Part shown: piece after piece, positions 1-6,726 of the stretch
How positions within the stretch are numbered: the stretch's first letter is position 1
How the letters are laid out: each line of letters opens with the position of its first letter
Source of the DNA: JACVRM01 sp046262315
GTDB lineage: Bacteria > Actinomycetota > Thermoleophilia > Gaiellales > Gaiellaceae
Reading direction: 5' to 3'
DNA length: 18,893 bases
Assembly: GCA_046262315.1 (NCBI GenBank)
Contig: JBHEMZ010000025.1
Span: 1-18,893, forward strand
Notes under the pieces: model-generated
What the model saw: only the letters and a program-made list of their open reading frames with translations
Told to the model about the DNA's origin: nothing
Databases searched by the model: none
Made by a program: the position numbers and the translations under genes

Positions 1-161
1 TCAGCTCGGCGAGCACACCGAGGCCGACGCCGACGCTCAACGCCAGCAAGCCCTCCTTCGCCGAGCCGACCAGCTCGCCGAGCGCCTCCCGCACGCGGAC
101 GGGCAACGCGGCCTCCCGAAGCAAGCCCGGCCGGGACAAGCGATACGGTTGTTTCCTTCAC
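1..161 (-). CDS. IS256-family transposase, N-terminal fragment, apparent frameshift
   Basis: From about position 139 leftward the minus strand encodes LSRPGLLREAALPVRVREAL and then GELVGSAKEGLLALSVGVGL, the typical N-terminus of IS256-family transposases, which cut and paste DNA with a DDE active site (not in the window). The best start is GTG at 161, seven bases after a perfect AAAGGAGG. That start reads VKETTVSLVPAG, which is out of frame with the conserved protein. Removing one base of the AA pair at 138-139 would join them as VKETTVSLSRPG. So either the copy carries a one-base insertion (inactive copy or sequencing error), or translation starts at the TTG at 139 without a ribosome site. 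The gene runs off the left edge. Confidence 0.65.
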   Translation of the reverse strand, partial: MKETTVSLVPAGLASGGRVARPRAGGARRAGRLGEGGLAGVERRRRPRCARRA

Positions 162-168
162 GGCGGTT

Positions 169-176
169 CCTCCTTT
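169..176 (-). promoter_or_regulatory. Strong Shine-Dalgarno site of the transposase
   Basis: The minus strand reads AAAGGAGG seven bases before GTG at 161. It is one of the few canonical ribosome-binding sites in the window. It fixes the intended start and so exposes the frameshift just inside the transposase gene. Confidence 0.7.
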
Positions 177-318
177 GATCTTTGGCGGATCGCCTCGAAC
201 GCTCCCAGCAGGAGCGGACGAGGCCGGAGGGACCGCCGTCAAGTTCCACGAGCCACGGGACAACCTCTTCAGGCGCGGCCGGCCGGGCCAAGCGACTCAG
301 AGCCAAAGTCGTGACGTG

Positions 319-720
319 CTAGGAGAGCGCATCGAGCGCCTCGTTGACGAGCCGGTCGGCGAGCTCATTGTGCTCACGGCGCACGGCTCGGTACGAGACC
401 CGGCGCAGCCGGCATTCGAGGTCGTTCGCCTCCTCCCACAGCGCCCGAAGTGCTTCGTTCTTCACGCGGTACTCACCGCTCATCTGCTTGACGATTAGCT
501 CGGAGTCCGACACGACGTCCACCTCGTCGACACCGAGTTCGAGCGCGCGCTCGAGTCCCGCCACGAGCGCTCGGTACTCGGCCACGTTGTTCGTCGCCGT
601 GCCGATCGCGCGCCCCTCCGCGGCGAGCACTGTTCCATCCTCGGCCTCGAGCACGAAGGCGTAAGCCGCCGGGCCGGGATTTCCCCGCGCTCCGCCGTCG
701 GTCGCGAGCCGCGCCCTCAT
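319..720 (-). CDS. rnhA: Ribonuclease HI family protein
   Basis: The 133-residue protein is an RNase HI, a cytoplasmic Mg2+/Mn2+-dependent enzyme that cuts the RNA strand of RNA-DNA hybrids. The fold is visible from end to end: TDGGARGNPG with Asp8, NNVAEYRALVAGLE with Glu48, VVSDSELIV with Asp72, and HNELADRLVNEA with His117 and Asp122. These match the usual D-E-D-D set. The length suits the short stand-alone type found in actinobacteria. ATG at 720 is used here; GTG at 726 (two codons earlier) is also possible. It is the last gene of the minus-strand run from znuA, but a 145-base gap with a hairpin and a direct repeat suggests it may have its own control. The IS256 element lies directly downstream. 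Confidence 0.9.
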   Translation of the reverse strand: MRARLATDGGARGNPGPAAYAFVLEAEDGTVLAAEGRAIGTATNNVAEYRALVAGLERALELGVDEVDVVSDSELIVKQMSGEYRVKNEALRALWEEANDLECRLRRVSYRAVRREHNELADRLVNEALDALS

Positions 721-730
721 CTCCACGTGC

Positions 731-759
731 CCCCGAGGGGTCCCCCGCGACCCCTGGGG
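731..759 (-). promoter_or_regulatory. Stable GC hairpin just before rnhA
   Basis: On the plus strand CCCCGAGGGGTC (731-742) and GACCCCTGGGG (749-759) pair over 11 bases with one bulged G and a six-base loop. In the rnhA transcript the hairpin ends about 10 bases before the ATG, so it would cover the G-rich stretch that could serve as ribosome site. It has no T-run, so a translational or read-through role fits better than an intrinsic terminator. Function is inferred only. Confidence 0.4.
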
Positions 760-807
760 AAAGCGTATCGACGGAGGGCGCACGTGTCTGTGCCGAAAGC
801 GTGTCGA
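759..807. repeat. Direct repeat GAAAGCGTRTCGA, two copies
   Basis: GAAAGCGTATCGA (759-771) and GAAAGCGTGTCGA (795-807) match at 12 of 13 positions and lie in the same orientation, 36 bases apart start to start. Both are in the non-coding gap between the NIF3-like gene and rnhA. They could be a two-site operator or promoter elements, or the result of a small duplication. Confidence 0.35.
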
Positions 808-865
808 AATGCGCACCCGCGCAGCCGGCGTCGAGCACGCAACGCGTGGCGGACGTGCGCCGCGC

Positions 866-1177
866 TCACAACTCGTGCAGCGGGTAGACATCGAACGCGA
901 CCTCCTCGTAGGGATGCGCGACGCGCAGCGCCTCAACCACGGCGGCGAGCCGCTCCTCCGACACGATGAGCTCGACGCGGTACTCGCGCACGCCCTCCTC
1001 CGTTCCCACCTGGCCGACCGCCGGGTCGGCGCCCACACCGGCGAGGAACGTCCCGGTGCCGAGCGCGTACCACGAGCAGCGCTGGTAGTCGCCAATCCGG
1101 CCGCCGCCGGCCGCGAAGCACGCGTCGCGCGTCGCGTCGCGGGCCTCCTCGGGCACGAAGTAGACGAGCTTGAACAC
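866..1177 (-). CDS. Stand-alone NIF3/YqfO-type domain protein
   Basis: The 103-residue protein starts VFKLVYFVPEEARDAT and contains GGGRIGDYQRCSW (about 24-36), GTGTFLAGVGADPAVGQVG (about 40-58) and the ending AHPYEEVAFDVYPL. This is the CutA-like domain that is inserted in YqfO/NIF3 proteins and is also found alone. Its biochemical role is not known; the fold is related to metal-linked CutA. GTG at 1177 lies 13 bases after the znuB stop, without a clear ribosome site, so it is probably translated by coupling within the zinc operon. A link to metal handling is an inference from position. Confidence 0.82.
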   Translation of the reverse strand: MFKLVYFVPEEARDATRDACFAAGGGRIGDYQRCSWYALGTGTFLAGVGADPAVGQVGTEEGVREYRVELIVSEERLAAVVEALRVAHPYEEVAFDVYPLHEL

Positions 1178-1190
1178 GGTCGGGCGCACG

Positions 1191-1985
1191 CTAGCGGCCG
1201 CGCGCAACCGACCACACACCCGCAAGCGCGAACGACGACGCCGCGAGCAGCACGATTGTCCCGCCGGGCGGCAGATCCGCGTAGTACGCGACGGTGAGCC
1301 CTGCGAGCACACACACGAGCCCGATCCCCATGGCCAGGAAGAGCGTCGAGCGCATGCTCCAGGCGACCCGCATGGCCGCGACAACGGGCATCACCATGAG
1401 CGCTGCAACCAGCAGCACGCCCACGACACGCATCGACACGGCGACCGTTACCGCGGCCAGCACCGCGACGGCCACGTTCAGCGCCGCGATGGGCACGCCC
1501 GAGACGCGCGAGCCCTCCTCGTCGAGCACGACGGCGACCAGCGGCCGGTAGAGCAAGGCGACGACCGCGAGCCCGCCGAGCCCGAGCCCTGCAACAGCAG
1601 CGAGGTCGCCGCGCGTGACGGTCAGAATCGACCCGAAGAGCACGGACAGGAGATCGACGTTGAGCTCGTCGGCGGCCGACACGAGCACGACCCCGCCGGC
1701 GATGCCGGTGTAGAAGACGAGCGCGAGCGCCTGGTCACCGGCTGTCCGCCGCGCGCGGAGCCACTCGATCGCGAGCGCACCTGCGACCGCGGCGACGAGC
1801 GCGCAGAGAAGCGGTGGTGCGTCTAGGAGGTAGCTGGCCGCTACTCCGGCGAAGGCCATGTGGCCGATCCCGTCCCCGACAAGGCTCAGCCGCCGCTGGA
1901 CGAGGAAGAACCCGACGGCCGGCGCGAGCAGTCCGATCACCGCGCCGGCGGCGAACGCGTAGCGCATGAAGTCGAGCTCAAGCAT
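1191..1985 (-). CDS. znuB: Zinc ABC transporter permease ZnuB-like
   Basis: This 264-residue, very hydrophobic protein belongs to the ABC-3 family of metal-ion permeases, which form the membrane channel for Zn2+ or Mn2+ uptake. Visible family features are the N-terminal MRYAFAAGAVIGLLAPAVG helix, the segment FLVQRRLSLVGDGIGHMAFA (about 28-47), and at least seven further hydrophobic stretches including VGVLLVAALMVMPVVAAMRV near the end. The ATG at 1985 overlaps the end of the ATPase gene by eight bases (ATGCTTGA). A second in-frame ATG lies at 1967. The neighbours znuC, znuA and zur favour zinc over manganese. Confidence 0.9.
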   Translation of the reverse strand: MLELDFMRYAFAAGAVIGLLAPAVGFFLVQRRLSLVGDGIGHMAFAGVAASYLLDAPPLLCALVAAVAGALAIEWLRARRTAGDQALALVFYTGIAGGVVLVSAADELNVDLLSVLFGSILTVTRGDLAAVAGLGLGGLAVVALLYRPLVAVVLDEEGSRVSGVPIAALNVAVAVLAAVTVAVSMRVVGVLLVAALMVMPVVAAMRVAWSMRSTLFLAMGIGLVCVLAGLTVAYYADLPPGGTIVLLAASSFALAGVWSVARGR

Positions 1986-2697
1986 GTTCGTGCGAGGGGT
2001 CGTGCCAGAGCTCCGGCAGCGCCGCGGGGGGACCGTCGAAAACGATGCCGCCGCGGACGAGCACGACGCGCTCGACGTACCGCTCCACGGCCCCGAACTC
2101 ATGCGAGACGTAGAGGACCGTCACCTGGAGCTCGCGGTGGAGCGTGTCGAGGAGGCTCGCGAGCGCGTCCTGCCCTTCGACGTCCACGCCGGTGGTCGGC
2201 TCGTCCAGCACCAAGAGCCCCGGCTCGCCTGCGAGCGCCCGCGCGATGAAGGCACGCTGCTGCTGGCCGCCCGACAGCGTCCGCACCGGCCGGTCGGCGA
2301 CCTCGCTGAGGCCCACGCGCTCGATCGCCTCGCCGACGATGGCGCGGTCTCGTCGCCGGAGAGGCCCGAGCAGCCCTCCCGCGGCGAGCCGGCCCGAAGC
2401 AACCACTTCCCGGACCGTCGCTGGCGCCTCCGTGGCCAGCTGGGCGCGCTGCGCGAGGTAGCCGAGGGTGCGCCGACGCGAGAACGCGTGCGCCGTCTCG
2501 CCGAAGAGCTGCGCGACCCCCTCGTCCGGACGCTCGAGACCGAGCACGAGCCGCAGCAGCGTCGTCTTCCCGCCGCCGTTGGGCCCAGCGATCGCGACGA
2601 ACTCGCCCCGGCCCACGACGAGGTCGACGCCCTCCAGCACGGGGTGACCCGCACGGTATGAGAACGAGACACCGCGCAGCTCGACGGCTAGCTGCAT
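1978..2697 (-). CDS. znuC: Zinc ABC transporter ATP-binding protein ZnuC-like
   Basis: The 239-residue ATPase powers metal uptake on the cytoplasmic side. Motifs in order: Walker A GPNGGGKTT (about 38-46), Q-loop around YLAQRAQ (about 80-86), signature LSGGQQQR (about 141-148), Walker B LLVLDEP (about 160-166) and the H-loop in YVSHEFG (about 195-201). All key residues are intact. The length is normal for ZnuC/MntB-type ATPases. Its start overlaps the end of znuA by 10 bases and its end overlaps znuB by 8, a tightly coupled operon. The C-terminus DPSHEHA is slightly His-rich. Confidence 0.93.
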   Translation of the reverse strand: MQLAVELRGVSFSYRAGHPVLEGVDLVVGRGEFVAIAGPNGGGKTTLLRLVLGLERPDEGVAQLFGETAHAFSRRRTLGYLAQRAQLATEAPATVREVVASGRLAAGGLLGPLRRRDRAIVGEAIERVGLSEVADRPVRTLSGGQQQRAFIARALAGEPGLLVLDEPTTGVDVEGQDALASLLDTLHRELQVTVLYVSHEFGAVERYVERVVLVRGGIVFDGPPAALPELWHDPSHEHA

Positions 2698-3503
2698 CCG
2701 AGCGCCTCCCGCAACGCACGCAGATTGGCCCGCATGAGCGAGAAGTAGTCCTCGCCCCGGTCGAGCTGGTTCTCGGTGAGACCCTCCAGCGGGTTGAGCG
2801 CGGCCGTGCGGGCACCCGTCTCCCGCGCAATCGTGTCGGCAAGCCGATCCGACACGAGCGGCTCGAAGAAGATCGTCGTCGCGTCGTGAGCTCGCACGAG
2901 GTCGACGACGCGCTCGAGCTCTTGCGGGGAGGGCTCAGCCTCCGGGGTCTGGCCGCTGATCGCGATCTGCTGGAGCCCGTAGCGGCGCGCCAGGTAGCCG
3001 AACGCGGCGTGGCTCGTCACGAAGTCTCGCCGGCGGCAGCGCGCCAGGCCCCGACGAAACTCGCCGTCCAGCCGGCGCAACTCCGCCACGAGCCCGCCGG
3101 TTGCCTGCCGGCGGCCGAGCGCGACGCCGATGCGCTCGACCATGCCGGCGTAGCGCACCGGGTCGAGCCACACATGCCGGTCGCGGCCGGGGCCGGCGAG
3201 GTCGACCGCACGACCCTCCGTGTCCTCAGCGGCGTTCTCGAGCGCCGGCTGGAAGCCCCCGCCGAGGTAGAGCACGACGTCCGACTCGCGGAGGCGGCGG
3301 ACGTCGCGCGCCGACAGCTCGACGTCGTGCGGCTCGGCTCCGGGCGGCGTGACGTCGTAGACCTCGATGCCCTCGCCGCCCACGCGCTTCGCCGCGTACG
3401 CGATCGGATAGAAGGCCGCGGCCACGCGCGTCTTTTCGGTGTCCTCCTCGCCTCCGCAGCCAGCGGCTGCCACAACGATGATGAGAGCCATTCTCGCGAA
3501 CAT
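2688..3503 (-). CDS. znuA: Zinc-binding lipoprotein ZnuA-like
   Basis: This is the extracytoplasmic metal receptor (cluster A-I binding protein). The start MFARMALIIVVAAAGC is a short lipoprotein signal with the lipid-bearing Cys at 16. Three His ligands expected of the family are visible: His59 in GAEPHDVELS, His110 in RHVWLDP and His165 in TSHAAFGYLARRYG; ISGQTPEAEPSPQELE and TIFFEPLVS are also diagnostic. The His-rich loop that many ZnuA proteins carry between the first two ligands is missing, and the protein is compact (271 residues). ATG at 3503 is preferred because TACGGT lies seven bases before it; an in-frame GTG at 3512 and TTG at 3539 are alternatives. First gene of the operon. Confidence 0.9.
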   Translation of the reverse strand: MFARMALIIVVAAAGCGGEEDTEKTRVAAAFYPIAYAAKRVGGEGIEVYDVTPPGAEPHDVELSARDVRRLRESDVVLYLGGGFQPALENAAEDTEGRAVDLAGPGRDRHVWLDPVRYAGMVERIGVALGRRQATGGLVAELRRLDGEFRRGLARCRRRDFVTSHAAFGYLARRYGLQQIAISGQTPEAEPSPQELERVVDLVRAHDATTIFFEPLVSDRLADTIARETGARTAALNPLEGLTENQLDRGEDYFSLMRANLRALREALGCS

Positions 3504-3568
3504 CCCGCGCACCGTACCTCCGGGCCCGCCCCGCTGCAACAGAGATGAGACCGGATACCATTTTCCGG
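3504..3568. promoter_or_regulatory. Divergent znuA/zur promoter with possible Zur operator
   Basis: Leftward, TTGCAG (3539-3534) is 17 bases from TACGGT (3516-3511), which is seven bases from the znuA ATG. Rightward, the same hexamer read as CTGCAA (3534-3539) is 16 bases from TACCAT (3556-3561), which is seven bases from GTG at 3569. The two promoters would share one -35 element and make leaderless messages. An 18-base imperfect palindrome with arms CCGGA and TCCGG (3551-3568) covers the rightward -10 box and ends at the GTG; it is a candidate Zur site. Boxes are seen; use by polymerase and Zur is inferred. Confidence 0.5.
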
Positions 3569-4006
3569 GTGACCACTCCCGCGTGGAACGAGACGGCCTT
3601 GGAGGCCCTCAAGGCCGCCGGCTACCGCGCGGGCGGCGCCCGGCACGCGGTGGTCGAGCTCCTCGAGCGGCAGGAGTGCTGCCTGAGCGCCCAGGAGATC
3701 TTCGACCGGCTGCGCGGCGGGACTCGCCCTGTGGGCATCGCGAGCGTCTACCGCGTGCTGGAGCAGCTCAGCGCGCTCGGGCTCGTCCAGCGCGTCGACG
3801 TCGGCGACGCCACGGCGCGCTACGAGCCCCTCCATCTCACCGACGAGCACCATCACCACCTCGTCTGCGTGGACTGCGGCCGCGTGGAGCCCTTCACCGA
3901 CGACGGGCTCGAGCAGGCGGTCGAGGGCGCCGCGGGACGAGTCGGCTTCGCCGTGGATGGGCACGAGGTCGTCCTGCGCGGCGCGTGCGGCGACTGCCGC
4001 CCGTAG
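3569..4006 (+). CDS. zur: Fur-family zinc-responsive repressor (Zur)
   Basis: The 145-residue protein is a Fur-family metalloregulator: a winged helix (GGARHAVVELL, SAQEIFDRL, GIASVYRVLEQLSALGLVQRV, about 22-76), then the dimerisation domain with the hinge run HHHHLVCVDCGRVEPF (about 94-109) and a final CGDC. The pairs Cys100/Cys103 and Cys140/Cys143 form the usual structural zinc site. Fur, Zur, Mur and PerR cannot be told apart safely from motifs, but the divergent znuACB operon points strongly to Zur, which represses uptake when zinc is plentiful. GTG at 3569 is preferred because it follows a TACCAT box by seven bases; ATG at 3545, in frame, would add eight residues. Confidence 0.88.
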   Translation: MTTPAWNETALEALKAAGYRAGGARHAVVELLERQECCLSAQEIFDRLRGGTRPVGIASVYRVLEQLSALGLVQRVDVGDATARYEPLHLTDEHHHHLVCVDCGRVEPFTDDGLEQAVEGAAGRVGFAVDGHEVVLRGACGDCRP

Positions 4007-4017
4007 CTTCAGGGTTT

Positions 4018-4047
4018 GCGGGCTCCGGCCGCGGGGAACCGGCCCGC
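4018..4047 (+). terminator. Possible hairpin after zur
   Basis: GCGGG (4018-4022) pairs with CCCGC (4043-4047), and inner CCGG segments can also pair. It lies between the zur stop and the next start and has no T-run, so termination is uncertain. Confidence 0.25.
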
Positions 4048-4049
4048 TA

Positions 4050-4427
4050 ATGCCAACGCTGACGGTGCAACCACGCCAGACGCCCGAGGAACGTGCAGAC
4101 ACCCAGGTCGAAGTCGAGGTCGACGAGGCGTTTGCAATCCACTTCGCCACGATCGAGGAGTGGGTCGCGCCGCGCCAGAACTGGGAGGTCACGCTCCAGG
4201 AGGGCACGGATTTCGGTCGCGCGAACAACGTCGAGGCGCGCATCCTGTTCGTCGCAGGAGAGCAGACGTCGTCGCTCCTCTTCCGGCTCGACCAGCTCGA
4301 CGGCGCCACAGACACGGGCGACGAGGTGGTGCTGCGCTTCGAAGAGCAGGACGGGATCGCGAAGCTCGCCCGGCTGAGGTCGACCGGCCTCGACCTCGAG
4401 CTCTTCCACATCCTGACCTACACGTAG
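4050..4427 (+). CDS. Hypothetical acidic protein
   Basis: I do not recognise this 125-residue protein. It starts MPTLTVQPRQTPEERADTQV and is soluble and acidic, with no signal peptide, membrane segment or Cys. The middle and end (WVAPRQNWEVTLQEG, VEARILFVAGEQTSSLLFRL, VVLRFEEQDGIAKLARLRS) look like alternating beta strands. It follows zur by 43 bases on the same strand, possibly as read-through, and is convergent with the metallo-hydrolase, 20 bases apart. No good ribosome site is seen before ATG 4050. Codon use has the GC-rich third positions of the neighbours, which supports a real gene. Confidence 0.65.
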   Translation: MPTLTVQPRQTPEERADTQVEVEVDEAFAIHFATIEEWVAPRQNWEVTLQEGTDFGRANNVEARILFVAGEQTSSLLFRLDQLDGATDTGDEVVLRFEEQDGIAKLARLRSTGLDLELFHILTYT

Positions 4428-4447
4428 CGCTGGCTACTGGGTGCGCG

Positions 4448-5191
4448 TCAGCGTAGGACGACCGCGCCGTCGCGGCCGACCTGCGTGGCCGCAAACTGCG
4501 CTCGGGCGATGTTCAGCAGACCGTCATCGTCATCGAGCTCGGGGTTGACGTGGATGAGTATCAGGCGATCGACTCCGGCGGCTGCCGCGAGCCTCGCAGC
4601 ATCGCCGGCTGCCGTATGGCCGGGGTCGCTCGTCGTATCCGACGGGTAGAACGCCTCGTGGCAGAGCACCCCGGCACCGCGGGCGAACTCCCGATTGCCG
4701 TCGTCGTAGGCAGTATCCGTGCACCAGACGAGCTCGTCGCCAAATCGCAGGGCGAGCGTCGGGTTGATGTGGCGTGGCTGGACCCGCGTCTCCAGCCCGA
4801 AGGGCCCGATCTGCGTGTGTCCGATGGCCATGTCGTGCACAGCGGCGATCCGACTCAAAAACGTCCTCGGCGCGAACGGCGAGCCCAGGAGCCGGCCTAG
4901 CAGGTGCGAGGTCGGGGTCTCTTCGAGGGCCTGCCCCGCGCCCCACACCTCCACGCGCGGCTCCACATCCGTGACGTAGAAGAGACCGATCGTGTGATCC
5001 AGGTGGAAGTGCGTCAACACGACGTGGAGCCGTTCAACGCCCTCGAGCAACCCGGGCTCGGTCAGCAGGCGACGCGCACCCGTGCCCGCGTCGATCAGCA
5101 CCGCAGCGTCGCCGCTTCGAACGAGCGCACATGCCGTCTCGCGACGATCGGTCGGCATGAACCCGCCCGAACCGAGCAACGTCAGCCGCAA
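4448..5191 (-). CDS. Metallo-beta-lactamase-fold hydrolase, RNase Z-like group
   Basis: The 247-residue protein begins LRLTLLGSGGFMPTDRRETA, the usual opening of the tRNase Z/ElaC-like branch of this fold. Metal ligands are visible: HFHLDH (61-66), a later His in QPRHINPTLALRF, Asp in VWCTDTAYDD, and a His in LILIHVNPE near the end; CHEAFYP and GHTAAGDAARLA are also conserved-looking. It should bind two zinc ions and cleave a phosphodiester or similar bond; the substrate is not known. The TTG at 5191 is used because it gives the family N-terminus. It lies nine bases after the aldehyde dehydrogenase stop, so the two are probably co-transcribed. GTG at 5275, inside the dehydrogenase gene, is less likely. 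Confidence 0.82.
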   Translation of the reverse strand: MRLTLLGSGGFMPTDRRETACALVRSGDAAVLIDAGTGARRLLTEPGLLEGVERLHVVLTHFHLDHTIGLFYVTDVEPRVEVWGAGQALEETPTSHLLGRLLGSPFAPRTFLSRIAAVHDMAIGHTQIGPFGLETRVQPRHINPTLALRFGDELVWCTDTAYDDGNREFARGAGVLCHEAFYPSDTTSDPGHTAAGDAARLAAAAGVDRLILIHVNPELDDDDGLLNIARAQFAATQVGRDGAVVLR

Positions 5192-5199
5192 CGGGACGC

Positions 5200-6708
5200 C
5201 TACGACGGCCGCTCGACGTTGTCGATCTGGGCGCGCTGGAGCTTGCCCGAGTAGTCCACGTACAACGACTTCCACTCGGTGAAGACGTCGAGCGCCGCCT
5301 GCCCGGCTTCGCGGTGGCCGTTGCCGGTGTCCTTCGTGCCGCCGAAGGGCAGGTGCACCTCGGCGCCGATCGTGCCGGCGTTGACGTACGTGATCCCCGT
5401 CTCGAGGTCGCGCATGGCGCGGAACGCCTTGTTGACATCGCGCGTGAAGATCGACGACGACAGACCGTACTCGACGCCGTTCGCGACGCGGACGGCCTCC
5501 TCGAACGAGCCGACCCGGATTAGCGCCGTCGTCGGTCCGAAGATCTCCTCCTGCGCGATCCGCATGCCCGCCTCCACGTCGCCGAAGACGGTCGGCCGAT
5601 AGTAGAAGCCCTTATCGAGCCCGTTGCCCGAGGCGACTTCCCCGCCGGTCAACAGCTTCGCACCCTCGCCTTGCCCGACCTCGGTGTACCTGTGGATCTT
5701 CTCGAGCGCGCGGCGGTTGATCACCGGGCCGACATCCGTGTCGTCCTCCCAGCCCGGGCCGAGCTTCATCTTCTCGGCCGCCGCGACGAGCCGCGACTGC
5801 AGGGCGTCGTACACCGCGTCGTGCGCGATGACGCGGCTCGCGGCCGTGCAGCGCTGGCCGGAGGTCCCGAACGCCGACCAGACGATGCCGTCGACCGCCA
5901 GGTCGAGGTCGGCGTCGTCCATGACGATGATCGCGTTCTTGCCGCCGAGCTCGAGGTGGACGTGTTTGAGGCCGTCGGCGGCCGCCTGGAGCACTTTGAC
6001 GCCCGTCTCACGCGAGCCCGTCACGGTGACCACACGCACGTCGGGATGGCGGACGATGCGCTCCCCGACGTCCGCGCCGAAGCCGTGCACGACGTTGACG
6101 ACGCCGGGCGGAATCCCCGCCTCGGTCAGCAGCTCGACGAAGCGTTCCCCGAGCAGCGGCGTGTCGTTCGCGGGCTTGAAGACAACCGTGTTGCCGCAGA
6201 CGAGCGCCGGCACGATCTTCCAGGATGGGATCGCGATCGGGAAATTCCACGGCGTGATCACGCCGACGACTCCGATCGGCATCCGCACCGACATGTTGAA
6301 CTTGTCGGGCAGCTCCGACGGCGTCGTCTGGCCGAAGAGGCGCCTTCCCTCGCCCGCCATGTAGACGCTCATGTCGATCGCTTCCTGGACGTCGCCGCCC
6401 GCCTCGGCCTTGACCTTGCCCATCTCGCGCGTCATGAGGTCGGTGAGCTCGTCCTTGTGCTCCGTTAGGAGCTGCGCGAAGCGGAAGAGGATCTCCCCGC
6501 GCTTCGGCGCCGGGACGAGGCGCCACCGCTCGTAGGCCACGCGGGCAGCACCGACGGCCCTGTCAACGTCGGCGGAGCCGGACTTGGGAAACGTGCCGAG
6601 AGTCTCGCCGGTTGCCGGGCTCGTGGACTCGAAGGTCTCGCCCGAGGCAGCGTCCGCCCACTCGCCACCGACGTAATTCTGGAACGTCTTCGACTCGAGG
6701 AGCGCCAC
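5200..6708 (-). CDS. NAD(P)+-dependent aldehyde dehydrogenase
   Basis: This 502-residue protein is a full-length aldehyde dehydrogenase that oxidises an aldehyde to the acid in the cytoplasm. Key sites: TPWNFP with the oxyanion Asn155, FKPA with cofactor-binding Lys178, TGS around 230-232, LELGGKN with the general base Glu253, GQRCTAASR with the nucleophile Cys287, and EEIFGP later on. The GQRCTAASR context resembles the ketoglutarate-semialdehyde/YcbD-like group, but the substrate cannot be fixed. GTG at 6708 follows TAGAAT by six bases and has no ribosome site, so a leaderless message is likely. It is divergent from the methyltransferase with only 18 bases between the start codons. Confidence 0.93.
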   Translation of the reverse strand: MALLESKTFQNYVGGEWADAASGETFESTSPATGETLGTFPKSGSADVDRAVGAARVAYERWRLVPAPKRGEILFRFAQLLTEHKDELTDLMTREMGKVKAEAGGDVQEAIDMSVYMAGEGRRLFGQTTPSELPDKFNMSVRMPIGVVGVITPWNFPIAIPSWKIVPALVCGNTVVFKPANDTPLLGERFVELLTEAGIPPGVVNVVHGFGADVGERIVRHPDVRVVTVTGSRETGVKVLQAAADGLKHVHLELGGKNAIIVMDDADLDLAVDGIVWSAFGTSGQRCTAASRVIAHDAVYDALQSRLVAAAEKMKLGPGWEDDTDVGPVINRRALEKIHRYTEVGQGEGAKLLTGGEVASGNGLDKGFYYRPTVFGDVEAGMRIAQEEIFGPTTALIRVGSFEEAVRVANGVEYGLSSSIFTRDVNKAFRAMRDLETGITYVNAGTIGAEVHLPFGGTKDTGNGHREAGQAALDVFTEWKSLYVDYSGKLQRAQIDNVERPS

Positions 6709-6726
6709 CCTGCGATTCTAGTCCGC
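6709..6726. promoter_or_regulatory. 18-base divergent promoter with overlapping -10 boxes
   Basis: The minus strand has TAGAAT (6720-6715) six bases before GTG 6708. On the plus strand a poorer box, GATTCT (6714-6719), lies seven bases before GTG 6727. The boxes occupy almost the same base pairs, so the two genes could hardly be started at the same moment. The minus-strand box is a good match to the consensus; the plus-strand box is weak. No TTG-type -35 element is seen. Confidence 0.45.

Larger units (their letters stand above)
1..290 (-). mobile_element. IS256-family insertion sequence, 5' end only
   Basis: The left edge of the window holds the start of an IS256-type (Mutator-like) transposase read leftward, with a leader of about 130 bases between its start and the rnhA stop codon at 319. 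The outer boundary is not certain: the opposite end and any target-site duplication lie outside the window, so the terminal inverted repeat cannot be confirmed. A plausible end lies around 241-272, where the minus strand reads GAGGTTGTCCCGTGGCTCG. The element sits directly behind the zinc-uptake/rnhA operon and does not interrupt a gene that I can see. Confidence 0.5.

Noticed and set aside
5192..5275. Extended N-terminus of the metallo-hydrolase from GTG 5275
   Set aside because: It would lie inside the aldehyde dehydrogenase gene, and the family normally begins at the RLTLLGSGG strand, reached from TTG 5191.
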